64,000 nt of DNA from JAVEDQ01 sp963783105 (GTDB lineage: Bacteria; Actinomycetota; Actinomycetes; Frankiales; Frankiaceae): positions 62,001 to 126,000 of the forward strand of contig CAWAMI010000002.1 in NCBI GenBank assembly GCA_963783105.1. The letters are read 5' to 3'. This document shows, one piece after another, positions 44,602-54,174 of this stretch. The notes under the pieces are model-generated. The model worked only from the letters and a program-made list of their open reading frames with translations. It had not been told where the DNA came from and ran no database searches. How positions within the stretch are numbered: position 1 is the stretch's first letter; each line of letters starts with the position of its first letter. A program made the translations under genes and the position numbers.

Positions 44602-44813
44602 GAGGCTGTACCACTTCCGCTCGCGGAGCTCGCTTCGAGCTCCTCCACCTCGACGAGGTGGCTGACCGCCCGGACCATGCCGAGCACCTCGGGGCGGTCC
44701 TCACGGACCACGCTGGCCCCGATGTGCCGCAGGCCGAGCGTCTTCAGGGTCTCGCGCTGGCGCGAGGTGCCCCCGATCTCGGACTTGCGCTGGGTGATGC
44801 GGAGCTGCGCCAT
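44598..44813 (-). CDS. rpmD: Ribosomal protein L30
   Basis: A 71-residue 50S protein with QLRITQRKSEIGGTSRQRET and LGLRHIGASVV; about 10 Ser/Ala/Gly-rich residues extend the C-terminus. The ATG at 44813 overlaps the rpsE TGA (TGATG) and the stop overlaps rplO. Confidence 0.97.
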   Translation of the reverse strand: MAQLRITQRKSEIGGTSRQRETLKTLGLRHIGASVVREDRPEVLGMVRAVSHLVEVEELEASSASGSGTAS

Positions 44814-45442
44814 CACGCACCTGCCGCCGGGGTGGGCGCCGGCGCGTTGCTCGCGGCCGCGCGGGCGCGCAGCATCGCGACCGGCGCGACGTCCTCGATC
44901 GGCAGCCCGCGGCGGGCGGCGATCTCCTCCGGACGCATGAGGCCGCGCAGCGCCGTGATCGTCGCCTGGACGATGTTGATCGGGTTGGAGGACCCGAGCG
45001 ACTTCGACAGGACGTCGTGGATTCCGGCGCACTCCAGCACCGCGCGAACCGGGCCACCGGCGATGACGCCCGTACCGGCCGAGGCGGGCTTGAGGAGCAC
45101 GACACCGGCGGCGTCCTCACCCTGGATCGGGTGCGGGATCGTCACGCCGATGCGCGGCACCTTGAAGAAGTGCTTCTTGGCCTCCTCGACACCCTTGGCG
45201 ATGGCCGCGGGCACCTCCTTGGCCTTGCCGTACCCGACGCCCACCGTGCCGTCGCCGTCGCCGACGATGACCAGGGCGGTGAAGCTGAAGCGACGACCAC
45301 CCTTGACGACCTTCGCGACACGGTTGATCGCGACGACGCGCTCGAGGTAGACGCTCTTCTCCGCTGCCGCGCCGCCTCCGGCGCGGTCGCGACGACCCTG
45401 ACGGTCGCCGCCGGCTCCGCCTCCGCGGCGTTGACCTGGCAT
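44813..45442 (-). CDS. rpsE: Ribosomal protein S5
   Basis: A 209-residue 30S fidelity protein. The double-stranded-RNA-like S5 domain begins with EKSVYLERVVAINRVAKVVK, and VGYGKAKEVPAAIAKGVEEA and the C-terminal RGLMRPEEIAARRGLPIEDV are conserved. A Gly/Arg/Gln-rich N-terminal extension and Ala/Pro-rich end are typical of actinobacteria. The ATG at 45442 lies 91 bp after rplR. Confidence 0.98.
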   Translation of the reverse strand: MPGQRRGGGAGGDRQGRRDRAGGGAAAEKSVYLERVVAINRVAKVVKGGRRFSFTALVIVGDGDGTVGVGYGKAKEVPAAIAKGVEEAKKHFFKVPRIGVTIPHPIQGEDAAGVVLLKPASAGTGVIAGGPVRAVLECAGIHDVLSKSLGSSNPINIVQATITALRGLMRPEEIAARRGLPIEDVAPVAMLRARAAASNAPAPTPAAGA

Positions 45443-45533
45443 GACTACTTCTCCTCTGTCGGGTTGGAGCGGGCGCTCACGTGCCTCATCCGGCTGCTGT
45501 CCGTGGGAAAGCGCGCCATCAGACTGTGCTGCA

Positions 45534-45902
45534 TCAGAACCGCAGCCCCGCTTCCCGGGCACCGTCGGCCAGGGCGGCGATACGCCCGTGGTACCGGCGG
45601 CCGCCGCGGTCGAAGACCACGGCCTCGATCCCGGCCGCCTTCGCCCGCTCGGCCAGCAGCTTGCCGACCTGCGTGGCGGCGGCCGTCTTGTCGCCGTCGG
45701 CGTTGCGGAGATCGCTCTCCAGCGTCGACGCGGCGGCGAGCGTGTGGCCCTTGGTGTCGTCGACGATCTGGGCGTGGATGTGCCGGCTCGAACGGTTCAC
45801 CACGAGCCGCGGCCGGACCGCCGTGCCGGTGACCTTCTTGCGGACACGCAGATGCCGACGGGTGAGCCCCCTGCGGCGCGTGCCTGCGACGGTGCTCGCC
45901 AT
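45534..45902 (-). CDS. rplR: Ribosomal protein L18
   Basis: A 122-residue 5S rRNA-binding protein with TRRHLRVRKKVTGTAVRPRL, VVNRSSRHIHAQIVDD and the end FDRGGRRYHGRIAALADGAR. The ATG at 45902 overlaps the rplF stop by one base; a GTG three bases upstream is an equal alternative. Confidence 0.97.
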   Translation of the reverse strand: MASTVAGTRRRGLTRRHLRVRKKVTGTAVRPRLVVNRSSRHIHAQIVDDTKGHTLAAASTLESDLRNADGDKTAAATQVGKLLAERAKAAGIEAVVFDRGGRRYHGRIAALADGAREAGLRF

Positions 45903-46438
45903 CACTTACCAGCCTTTCCGACCTTGCGGCGAACGTTCTCGCCGAGGTAGCGCACGCCCTTGCCCTTGTACGGGTCGGGACGGCGCAGGTTGCGGATCTT
46001 GGCGGCGGTCTCGCCGACCACCTGCTTGTCGATCCCGCGGACGATGAAGCGGGTCGGCGACTGCACCTCGAACGAGACACCCTCCGGCGCCTCGACAGGG
46101 ACGGGGTGGCTGAACCCGAGCGCGAACTCGAGGTTCGACCCCCGGGCCTGGACGCGGTAACCCACGCCCCGGATCTCGAGGGTCTTCTCGAAGCCGGTGG
46201 TGACGCCGGTGACCATGTTGGCCACCAGGCTGCGGGTCAACCCGTGCAGCGAGCGGCTCTCCCGCTCGTCGTCCGGGCGGGTGACCAGCAGCGTCCCGTC
46301 CTCCTGGGTGATCCGGATGGGCTCGGCCACCGTGTGGCTGAGCGAGCCCTTCGGGCCCTTGACCGTGACGTCCTGGCCGGACAGCGTCACCTCGACGCCG
46401 CTCGGGACAGGGATCGGCAGCTTTCCGATGCGCGACAT
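45902..46438 (-). CDS. rplF: Ribosomal protein L6
   Basis: A 178-residue 50S protein near the factor-binding site. SRIGKLPIPVPSGVEVTLSG and the end PDPYKGKGVRYLGENVRRK are diagnostic. It lies 10 bp after rpsH. Confidence 0.98.
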   Translation of the reverse strand: MSRIGKLPIPVPSGVEVTLSGQDVTVKGPKGSLSHTVAEPIRITQEDGTLLVTRPDDERESRSLHGLTRSLVANMVTGVTTGFEKTLEIRGVGYRVQARGSNLEFALGFSHPVPVEAPEGVSFEVQSPTRFIVRGIDKQVVGETAAKIRNLRRPDPYKGKGVRYLGENVRRKVGKAGK

Positions 46439-46448
46439 GGCGGTCCCC

Positions 46449-46847
46449 CTACCAGACGTAGGCGAGGACTTCCCCGCCCACGCCCCGCTTGGAAGCCTGC
46501 TTGTCGGTCAGCAGGCCGGTGGAGGTGCTGATGATCGCGACGCCGAGGCCGCCCAGCACCTTGGGCAGGTTGGTCGCCTTCGCGTACACGCGCAGACCGG
46601 GCTTGGAGATGCGGCGTACGCCGGCGATGGTCCGCTCCCGGTTCGGCCCGTACTTGAGTTCGACGACGACGGTGTGGTTCACGCCCTCGCCCTCGGTGGA
46701 CCAGCCGGAGATGTAGCCCTCCTGCTGGAGGATCTCGGCGATGTGAGTCTTGATCTTGCTGTAGGGCATGCTCACGCGGTCGTGGTACGCCTTGTTCGCG
46801 TTGCGGATGCGCGTGAGCATGTCCGCGATCGGGTCGGTCATCGTCAT
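46449..46847 (-). CDS. rpsH: Ribosomal protein S8
   Basis: A 132-residue central-domain 16S rRNA binder. MTDPIADMLTRIRNANKAYH and the end ISTSTGLLTDKQASKRGVGG, then EVLAYVW, are conserved. A 156-bp spacer with a palindromic element separates it from rpsN. Confidence 0.98.
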   Translation of the reverse strand: MTMTDPIADMLTRIRNANKAYHDRVSMPYSKIKTHIAEILQQEGYISGWSTEGEGVNHTVVVELKYGPNRERTIAGVRRISKPGLRVYAKATNLPKVLGGLGVAIISTSTGLLTDKQASKRGVGGEVLAYVW

Positions 46848-46948
46848 CGGGCTGTCGCCCCTTCTCGCCGCGGTTCCCGGAGGCCTGCGGCGACTCGTTG
46901 CTGCTTCTGTCTCATGTCGTGTGGCGCTCGCGCCGGTCTGCTCCCCGA

Positions 46949-46992
46949 CTGCGTAATCTTCGGCCGCCTCTGACCGGCGATTTCCTACGCAG
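46949..46992. repeat. 44-bp palindrome-ended element between rpsN and rpsH
   Basis: The element begins CTGCGTAATC and ends CCTACGCAG; its ends CTGCGTA and TACGCAG are inverse copies. It matches the reverse complement of 62010-62053 at 37 of 44 positions by my count. It lies in the intercistronic gap of the spc operon. Confidence 0.75.
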
Positions 46993-47003
46993 CCGCCGAA
47001 CCG

Positions 47004-47189
47004 CTACCAGCTCGACTTGGTCACGCCGGGCAGCTCGCCCCGGTGCGCCATCTGGCGCAGGCAGATGCGGCACAGGCCGAACGCGCGGAACACCGCACGG
47101 GGCCGGCCGCAGCGCTGGCAGCGGGTGTAACCCCGGACGCCGAACTTCGGCTTCCGGTTCGCCTTGGCGATCAGTGCCTTCTTGGCCAT
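47004..47189 (-). CDS. rpsN: Ribosomal protein S14, zinc-binding type Z
   Basis: A 61-residue short S14. AKKALIAKANRKPKFGVRGY is followed by the zinc motif CQRCGRP and CRICLRQMAHRGELPG. The four cysteines mark the zinc form rather than the long zinc-free paralogue induced in zinc starvation. It lies 1 bp after rplE. Confidence 0.98.
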   Translation of the reverse strand: MAKKALIAKANRKPKFGVRGYTRCQRCGRPRAVFRAFGLCRICLRQMAHRGELPGVTKSSW

Positions 47190-47190
47190 C

Positions 47191-47763
47191 TCAGTTCTCC
47201 CGGAAGGGGAAGCCGAGCGCCCGGAGGAGCGCGCGTCCCTGCTCGTCGTTCTCGGCGGTGGTGACCACCGTGATGTCCATGCCGCGGACGCGGTCGATGC
47301 GGTCCTGGTCGATCTCGTGGAAGATCGACTGCTCGGTCACACCGAACGTGTAGTTGCCCCGGCCGTCGAACTGCTTCGGCGACAGCCCGCGGAAGTCGCG
47401 GATGCGCGGCAGCGCGATGGAGGTGAGCCGGTCGAGGAACTCCCACATCCGGTCGCCGCGCAGCGTCACCTTGGCGCCGATGGGCTGGCCCTCGCGGAGC
47501 TTGAACTGCGCGATGGACTTCGTCGCCCGCCGGATCTGAGGCTTCTGGCCGGTGATCAGTGCGAGGTCACGCACCGCGCCGTCGATGAGCTTGCCGTCGC
47601 GGGCGGCGTCGCCGACACCCATGTTGACGACGACCTTCACCACGCCCGGCACCTGCATGACGTTGGCGATGGAGAACGAGTCCCGCAGCTGCGGCAGGAT
47701 CTGCTCGCGGTAGCGCGCCTTCAAGCGCGGGCCCGAGCTCTGCTCTGTAGCGGTCGCGGACAT
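47191..47763 (-). CDS. rplE: Ribosomal protein L5
   Basis: A 190-residue 5S rRNA and S13-bridge protein. PRLKARYREQILPQL at the start and the RDFRGLSPKQFDGRGNYTFG and ITVVTTAENDEQGRALLRAL blocks are clear, preceded by a few Thr/Ser residues. The ATG at 47763 overlaps the rplX stop by one base. Confidence 0.98.
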   Translation of the reverse strand: MSATATEQSSGPRLKARYREQILPQLRDSFSIANVMQVPGVVKVVVNMGVGDAARDGKLIDGAVRDLALITGQKPQIRRATKSIAQFKLREGQPIGAKVTLRGDRMWEFLDRLTSIALPRIRDFRGLSPKQFDGRGNYTFGVTEQSIFHEIDQDRIDRVRGMDITVVTTAENDEQGRALLRALGFPFREN

Positions 47764-48080
47764 CAGATGTCATCTCCACAGCGCCGGCAGGTGCGCACGT
47801 TCTTGCCGTTCTCGTCCCGCCGGTGCCCGATCCGCGACGGCTTGTCGCAGTTGGGGCAGACCACCATCACGTTGCTCACGTGCAGCGGTGCCTCCTGCGT
47901 GACGATCCCGCCCGACTGCGCGCCGCGACCGGTCGTCGTCACCTTGGTGTGCTTCTTGACCCGGTTGGCACCCTCGACCAGGATCCGCTCGTTCGTGGGG
48001 TAGGCGACGAGCACCTTTCCCTTCAGACCGCGGTCCTTGCCGGTGATGACCTGCACCGTGTCGCCCTTGTGGACGTTCAT
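47763..48080 (-). CDS. rplX: Ribosomal protein L24
   Basis: A 105-residue early 50S assembly protein with a KOW motif (VHKGDTVQVITGKDRGLKGK) and a C-terminal CRRCG that with an earlier CPNCD may form a zinc pair. The ATG at 48080 overlaps the rplN stop by one base. Confidence 0.98.
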   Translation of the reverse strand: MNVHKGDTVQVITGKDRGLKGKVLVAYPTNERILVEGANRVKKHTKVTTTGRGAQSGGIVTQEAPLHVSNVMVVCPNCDKPSRIGHRRDENGKNVRTCRRCGDDI

Positions 48081-48448
48081 CAGAGCACCTCCGGTGCCAG
48101 CGAGATGATCCGCATGAAGCGGCGGTCACGCAGCTCGCGGCCGACGGGGCCGAAGATGCGGGTGCCGCGGGGGTCGCCGGTGTCCCGGATGAGGACGGCG
48201 GCGTTCTCGTCGAACTTGATGTAGGAACCGTCCGGACGCCGGCGCTCCTTGGTGGTGCGCACGACGACCGCCTTGACGACGTCGCCCTTCTTCACACCCG
48301 CGCCGGGAAGCGCGTCCTTGACCGTGCCGACGATGATGTCGCCGATCCCGGCGTACCGACGGCCGGAGCCGCCGAGTACCCGGATGCACAGCAGCTCCTT
48401 GGCGCCGGTGTTGTCGGCGACCCGCAGCCTGCTCTCCTGCTGAATCAC
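48080..48448 (-). CDS. rplN: Ribosomal protein L14
   Basis: A 122-residue protein of exactly the family length. IQQESRLRVADNTGAKELLC and RIFGPVGRELRDRRFMRIIS are diagnostic. The GTG at 48448 is the start, 7 bp after rpsQ, so S10 and spc genes are contiguous here, unlike in mycobacteria. Confidence 0.98.
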   Translation of the reverse strand: MIQQESRLRVADNTGAKELLCIRVLGGSGRRYAGIGDIIVGTVKDALPGAGVKKGDVVKAVVVRTTKERRRPDGSYIKFDENAAVLIRDTGDPRGTRIFGPVGRELRDRRFMRIISLAPEVL

Positions 48449-48455
48449 AGCAACA

Positions 48456-48758
48456 TCACTTCGCCTTCTCGAGGATCTCCACGACGCGCCAGCGCTTGGT
48501 GGCGGACAGCGGCCGGGTCTCCATGAGCAGCACGCGGTCGCCGACGCCACACGAGTTCGCCTCGTCGTGCGCCTTGTACTTCTGCGTGCGCCGGATGGTC
48601 TTGCCGTACAGCGGGTGCTGCACGCGGTCCTCGACGGCGACGACGACGGTCTTGTCCATCTTGTCGCTGACGACGAGGCCCTCGCGCACCTTGCGGTTGC
48701 CCCGGTCGAGGGCAGCCGCTCCCGATGCCGGAGTGGTCTCCGTACTGGTCTCGCTCAT
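48456..48758 (-). CDS. rpsQ: Ribosomal protein S17
   Basis: A 100-residue 16S rRNA binder with VREGLVVSDKMDKTVVVAVE and YKAHDEANSCGVGDRVLLME. About 20 Thr/Ala-rich residues precede the usual start. It overlaps the rpmC stop by ATGA. Confidence 0.98.
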   Translation of the reverse strand: MSETSTETTPASGAAALDRGNRKVREGLVVSDKMDKTVVVAVEDRVQHPLYGKTIRRTQKYKAHDEANSCGVGDRVLLMETRPLSATKRWRVVEILEKAK

Positions 48759-48985
48759 GCGCTCGTACTCTCAACAGCCTCGTAGGTGATGCCCAGCTCC
48801 CGCTCCCGCAGGACGGTGTAGATCCGGGCGATGTCGCGGCGGATCTGCTGCAGGCGCCGGTTGTTGTCCAGCTGGCCGGTGGCGACCTGGAACCGGAGGT
48901 TGAACAGCTCCTCCTTGGCCTCCCGCAGCCGCGTGACGATCTCGTCGTCGCCCAGGGCGCGGATCTCCTGTGCCGTGACGGCCAT
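48755..48985 (-). CDS. rpmC: Ribosomal protein L29
   Basis: A 76-residue helical protein at the tunnel exit: EIRALGDDEIVTRLREAKEE, LFNLRFQVATGQLDNNRRL and IRRDIARIYTVLRERELG. The ATG at 48985 overlaps the rplP stop by one base. Confidence 0.98.
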   Translation of the reverse strand: MAVTAQEIRALGDDEIVTRLREAKEELFNLRFQVATGQLDNNRRLQQIRRDIARIYTVLRERELGITYEAVESTSA

Positions 48986-49404
48986 CAGACTCCCGCCCCC
49001 TCTCGCGTGACGAACCGGCACTTCATCGGCAGCTTGTGCATGGCGCGACGCATCGCCTCGCGGGCGACGGGCTCGGCCACGCCGGACAGCTCGAACATGA
49101 CCCGGCCCGGCTTGACGTTGGCGATCCACCACTCCGGCGATCCCTTACCGGAACCCATGCGGGTCTCGGCCGGCTTCTTGGTCAGCGGACGGTCCGGGTA
49201 GATGTTGATCCAGACCTTTCCGCCACGGCGGATGTGCCGGGTCATCGCGATACGGGCCGACTCGATCTGCCGGTTGGTGACGTAGGCCGGCTCCAGCGCC
49301 TGGATGCCGAACTCGCCGAACGTCACGCGCGTGCCGCCCTTGGCGGCGCCGCCGCGACCCGGGTGGTGCTGCTTGCGGTGCTTGACCCTGCGCGGGATGA
49401 GCAT
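48985..49404 (-). CDS. rplP: Ribosomal protein L16
   Basis: A 139-residue protein near the A site, of typical length. MLIPRRVKHRKQHHPGRGG and RIAMTRHIRRGGKVWINIYP, then GSGKGSPEWWIANVKPGRVM, are diagnostic. It lies 1 bp after rpsC. Confidence 0.98.
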   Translation of the reverse strand: MLIPRRVKHRKQHHPGRGGAAKGGTRVTFGEFGIQALEPAYVTNRQIESARIAMTRHIRRGGKVWINIYPDRPLTKKPAETRMGSGKGSPEWWIANVKPGRVMFELSGVAEPVAREAMRRAMHKLPMKCRFVTREGAGV

Positions 49405-49405
49405 G

Positions 49406-50445
<1,040 letters not shown>

Positions 50446-50446
<1 letters not shown>

Positions 50447-50880
50447 TAGCGGGCCCTCCTCGAACTACTCCGAGCGCCGGCGCTGCCGGTGCTCTCACGG
50501 CTCTCGACCACGACGGTGACGTGGCTGGTCCGCTTACGGATGCGGTACGCGCGGCCCTGGGCACGCGGGCGGAACCGCTTGAGCGTCGGGCCCTCGTCGA
50601 CGAACGCCTCCGAGATCCACAGCGAGTCGGGGTCGAGCCGCTGGTTGTGCTCGGCGTTGGCGACGGCGCTCGCGACGACCTTGTAGATGTCCTCGCTGGC
50701 GGCGTGCTCGTCGAAGCGCAGCACGTCGAGGGCCTCGCTGGCCTTCGTGCCGCGGACGATGTCGATGATCCGGCGCGCCTTGCGCGGGCTCACCCGCAGG
50801 TAGCGGGCGGACGCACGGGCGATCTGGGACTCGTCGACGGCGGCCTTGGTGGCGGCGGCGGCACCCTTGGGGTTAGCCAC
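50446..50880 (-). CDS. rplV: Ribosomal protein L22
   Basis: A 144-residue tunnel protein with ARYLRVSPRKARRIIDIVRG and VDEGPTLKRFRPRAQGRAYR followed by IRKRTSHVTVVV. The GTG at 50880 lies inside the rpsS end (8-base overlap). A short Arg/Ser-rich tail is present. Confidence 0.98.
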
Positions 50881-51154
50881 GGCGCGACCTCCGGTCTTCC
50901 TTCACGTGACCGCGGAACGTGCGCGTCGGCGCGAACTCGCCGAGCTTGTGCCCGACCATGCCCTCGGTGACGAACACCGGGACGTGCTTGCGCCCGTCGT
51001 GCACGGCGATCGTGTGGCCGAGCATGTCCGGGATGATCGTGGACCGGCGGGACCAGGTCTTGATCACGTTCTTGGTACCGCGGCCGTTCTGCGCGTCCAC
51101 CTTCTTGAGCAGGTGGTCGTCGACGAACGCGCCCTTCTTCACGCTGCGTGGCAT
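50873..51154 (-). CDS. rpsS: Ribosomal protein S19
   Basis: A 93-residue head protein with PRSVKKGAFVDDHLLKKVD and RSTIIPDMLGHTIAVHDGRK. AAAGGAGA precedes the ATG in an 81-bp spacer after rplB. Confidence 0.98.
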   Translation of the reverse strand: MPRSVKKGAFVDDHLLKKVDAQNGRGTKNVIKTWSRRSTIIPDMLGHTIAVHDGRKHVPVFVTEGMVGHKLGEFAPTRTFRGHVKEDRRSRRG

Positions 51155-51235
51155 TCGCTGTCTCCTTTCCTTCTGCTCAGTTGGTGGTCGTCGTCGGTGT
51201 GGTGCTGCGACTGCTGGGTGCTGTCGAACTCATGC

Positions 51236-52069
51236 CTAGCGCTTCCGTCCCGTCTTGCGACGGCGGACGATCATCCGGTCGCTCGGCTTGTTCCGCGCCC
51301 GGGTGCGACCCTCGGGCTTACCCGCCGGGTTCACCGGGTTGCGGCCACCGGAGGTCTTGCCCTCACCACCGCCGTGCGGGTGGTCCACCGGGTTCATGGC
51401 GACACCGCGGACGGTCGGGCGCTTGCCCTTCCAGCGCATCCGGCCGGCCTTGCCCCAGTTGATGCCCGCCTGTTCGGCATTCCCGACCTCGCCGACGGTG
51501 GCGCGGCAGCGCTGGTCGACGTTGCGGATCTCGCCGGAGGGCATCCGGAGCAGGGCCATGCCCTGGTCCTTCGCGACCAGCTGGACGCTCGAGCCGGCGC
51601 TGCGGGCGATCTTCGCACCGCCGCCGGGCCGGAGCTCGATGGCGTGCACGACGGTGCCCGTCGGGATGTAGCGCAGCGGCAGCGCGTTGCCCGGCTTGAT
51701 GTCGCTGCCCGGACCGGAGACGACGGTGTCGCCCTGGTTCAGCCGGGTCGGCGCGATGATGTAGCGCTTCTCGCCGTCGGCGTAGTGCAGCAGGGCGATC
51801 CGGGCGGTGCGGTTCGGGTCGTACTCGATGTGCGCGACCTTGGCCGGCACGCCGTCCTTGTCCCGCCGGAAGTCGATCAGCCGGTAGGCCCGCTTGTGGC
51901 CGCCGCCCTGGTGGCGGACGGTCACCTTGCCGTGGACGTTGCGCCCGCCCCGCCCGTGCAGCGGGCGGATCAGCGACTTCTCCGGCTCGTCGCGGGTCAC
52001 CTCGACGAAGTCGGCGACGCTGGCGCCGCGGCGCCCCGGCGACGTCGGCTTGTACTTGCGGATACCCAT
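51236..52069 (-). CDS. rplB: Ribosomal protein L2
   Basis: A 277-residue 23S rRNA binder near the peptidyl transferase centre. MGIRKYKPTSPGRRGASVAD, GRNVHGKVTVRHQGGGHKRA and the VRGVAMNPVDHPHGGGEGK block are conserved, including the functional His. It is 79 bp after rplW. Confidence 0.98.
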   Translation of the reverse strand: MGIRKYKPTSPGRRGASVADFVEVTRDEPEKSLIRPLHGRGGRNVHGKVTVRHQGGGHKRAYRLIDFRRDKDGVPAKVAHIEYDPNRTARIALLHYADGEKRYIIAPTRLNQGDTVVSGPGSDIKPGNALPLRYIPTGTVVHAIELRPGGGAKIARSAGSSVQLVAKDQGMALLRMPSGEIRNVDQRCRATVGEVGNAEQAGINWGKAGRMRWKGKRPTVRGVAMNPVDHPHGGGEGKTSGGRNPVNPAGKPEGRTRARNKPSDRMIVRRRKTGRKR

Positions 52070-52148
52070 CGGATTCCTCTGGCAGAGAGCTCGGTTGCTG
52101 GTGGCTCTGGTGGCTGTGTGGCTAGGTGGTCGGTCGGGGTGGTCGCCG

Positions 52149-52445
52149 TCAGGCGACCGGTCCGCCGAAGATCTCGATCGAATCGCCCGCCTGGAGGCTG
52201 ACGAGCGCGCGCTTGGTGTCCTTGCGCTTGCCGTAGCCGTACCGGGTGCGCTTGCGCTTGCCCTGGCGGTTGGCGGTGTTCACGTTCAGCACCCGGACGT
52301 TGAAGATCTTCTCGACCGCGATCTTGATCTCGGTCTTGTTGGCCTCGGGGCGGACGAGGAAGGTGTAGGTCCCCTCCTCGATGAGCCCGTAGCTCTTCTC
52401 CGAGATGACCGGCGCCAGGATGACGTCGCGCGGGTCGGGAATCAT
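52149..52445 (-). CDS. rplW: Ribosomal protein L23
   Basis: A 98-residue tunnel-exit protein that docks trigger factor and SRP. DPRDVILAPVISEKSYGLIE and NKTEIKIAVEKIFNVRVLNV are diagnostic. The ATG at 52445 overlaps the rplD stop (ATGA). Confidence 0.98.
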   Translation of the reverse strand: MIPDPRDVILAPVISEKSYGLIEEGTYTFLVRPEANKTEIKIAVEKIFNVRVLNVNTANRQGKRKRTRYGYGKRKDTKRALVSLQAGDSIEIFGGPVA

Positions 52446-53473
52446 TCCTTCGCCGCCTCGGTGTCACTCGCGGCGCCGCCGGCCTCGTTCTCGAACTTGT
52501 CCTCGGCCTGCAGGTCGCTGCTGGTCTGACCCTCGACCTCGGCCGCCATCTCCTCGTCCGAGACACCGCGGCCTGCCGCGCCAGTGTTACCGCCGCCGGC
52601 CGAAGAGGTGTTGCCCTGGGTCTCGCTCACATTGGCCTCCTGCGTTGACTGCGTGGCTTTCGGGGTGCTGGCCGTCGAGGTGCTGGTCTTCGAGCTTCCG
52701 GAGCGCTTGGCGGGGCGGGCGGCCTCCTGCGGCGCCTTCGCCAACGTGGTCACGGCGTCACCGAGCTGCTCGAGCTCTTCCTCGCGCGCCACCGCGCTCG
52801 CACCCTTGCCCTTGGGCGGGCCGGCGAGGAACTCGGCCAGCGCGCCCTCGGTGAAGACCACGTCGTCGCTGACGAGGACGTCGTAGGTGTTCAGCTGACC
52901 CGGGACAAGCAGGTGCACGTTCTCGAGGTTGCGCAAGCTCTTGCGCGTGACCTCGTCGTGCCGCTCGACCACGACCAGCAGGTGCCGGCCGGTCACGATG
53001 CTCGCCAGATGGGCCGCGGCCTGCTTCGTCGACGGGGTGTCGCCCTCGACGACGCCGGAGACGACGTGCACCCGGCCGTAGCGGGCCCGGTCGGACAACG
53101 CCCCGCGCAGCGCGGCGGCCTTCATCTTCTTCGGCGTCCGCTGCGCGTAGTTGCGCGGCGTCGGGCCGTGGACGGTCCCACCGCCGGCGAACTGCGGCGC
53201 GCGGGTCGAACCCTGACGGGCGCGACCGGTGCCCTTCTGGCGGTACGGCTTGCGCCCACCGCCGCGGACCTCGCCGCGCGTCTTGGTGTCGTGCGTGCCC
53301 TGCCGGGCAGCGGCGAGCTGGGCGACGACGACCTGGTGGATCAGCGGCACGTTGACACCGACGTCGAAGATCTCCGCCGGAAGCTCGACCGTACGGGCGA
53401 GGTCACCGGTGGGCGACGAGACGTTGACGGTGCGCGTCGTCCCGGCCGCGGTGGCGGCGTCGACGAGACTCAC
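52442..53473 (-). CDS. rplD: Ribosomal protein L4 with long C-terminal extension
   Basis: A 343-residue protein. Residues 1-220 are a normal L4 with KTRGEVRGGGRKPYRQKGTG and RARQGSTRAPQFAGGG. About 120 residues of Ser/Thr/Ala/Glu-rich sequence follow. It starts with GTG overlapping the rplC stop (GTGA). In E. coli L4 represses the S10 operon; whether that holds here is unknown. Confidence 0.97.
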   Translation of the reverse strand: MSLVDAATAAGTTRTVNVSSPTGDLARTVELPAEIFDVGVNVPLIHQVVVAQLAAARQGTHDTKTRGEVRGGGRKPYRQKGTGRARQGSTRAPQFAGGGTVHGPTPRNYAQRTPKKMKAAALRGALSDRARYGRVHVVSGVVEGDTPSTKQAAAHLASIVTGRHLLVVVERHDEVTRKSLRNLENVHLLVPGQLNTYDVLVSDDVVFTEGALAEFLAGPPKGKGASAVAREEELEQLGDAVTTLAKAPQEAARPAKRSGSSKTSTSTASTPKATQSTQEANVSETQGNTSSAGGGNTGAAGRGVSDEEMAAEVEGQTSSDLQAEDKFENEAGGAASDTEAAKE

Positions 53474-54162
53474 TGGGACTCACTCCCTTGCGTGCTTGCC
53501 TCGAACGGGGCCGGGGCCGGACGCTTCGCGGCGCTGCGGACGAGGACGAGGGCCCCGTCGGGCCCGGGAACGGCGCCCTTGATCAGCAGCAGCCCGCGCT
53601 CGGCGTCGACCGAGTGGACCCGCAGGTTCATCGTGGTGGTGCGCACGGCGCCCATCCGGCCGGCCATCCGCAGGCCCTTGAAGACCCGGGCCGGGGTGGC
53701 GCAGCCGCCGATGGAGCCCGGCGAGCGGTGCTTGCGCTGCACGCCGTGGCCGGCGCCGAGACCGCCGAAGCCGTGGCGCTTCATGACACCGGCGGTGCCC
53801 TTGCCCTTGCTGTCGGCGATCACGTCGACGACGGCGCCGGCGGCGAACACCTCGGCGGTGAGCTCCTGCCCGACGGTGTAGGACGACGCGTCCAGCGTGC
53901 GCAGCTCCACCACGTGGCGGCGCGGCGTGACGCCCGCCTTCTCGAAGTGTCCGCGCAGCGGCTTGTTCACCTTGCGCGGGTCGATCTCGCCGAAGGCGAG
54001 CTGGATCGCGCTGTAGCCGTCGACGTCGGCGCTGCGCACCTGCGTCACGACGTTCGGTCCGGCCTTGACGACCGTGACCGGGACGATGCGGTTCTGCTCG
54101 TCGAACACCTGGGTCATCCCCAGCTTGGTGCCGAGGATGCCGCGGATGATGCGGTCAGCCAT
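53470..54162 (-). CDS. rplC: Ribosomal protein L3
   Basis: A 230-residue 50S initiator-assembly protein. GILGTKLGMTQVFDEQNRIV and KGTAGVMKRHGFGGLGAGHG followed by HRSPGSIGGCATPARVFKG are conserved, including the Gln of GHGVQRKH that PrmB methylates in other bacteria. It lies 12 bp after rpsJ. Confidence 0.98.
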   Translation of the reverse strand: MADRIIRGILGTKLGMTQVFDEQNRIVPVTVVKAGPNVVTQVRSADVDGYSAIQLAFGEIDPRKVNKPLRGHFEKAGVTPRRHVVELRTLDASSYTVGQELTAEVFAAGAVVDVIADSKGKGTAGVMKRHGFGGLGAGHGVQRKHRSPGSIGGCATPARVFKGLRMAGRMGAVRTTTMNLRVHSVDAERGLLLIKGAVPGPDGALVLVRSAAKRPAPAPFEASTQGSESQ

Positions 54163-54174
54163 CGCGAGCCTCCT

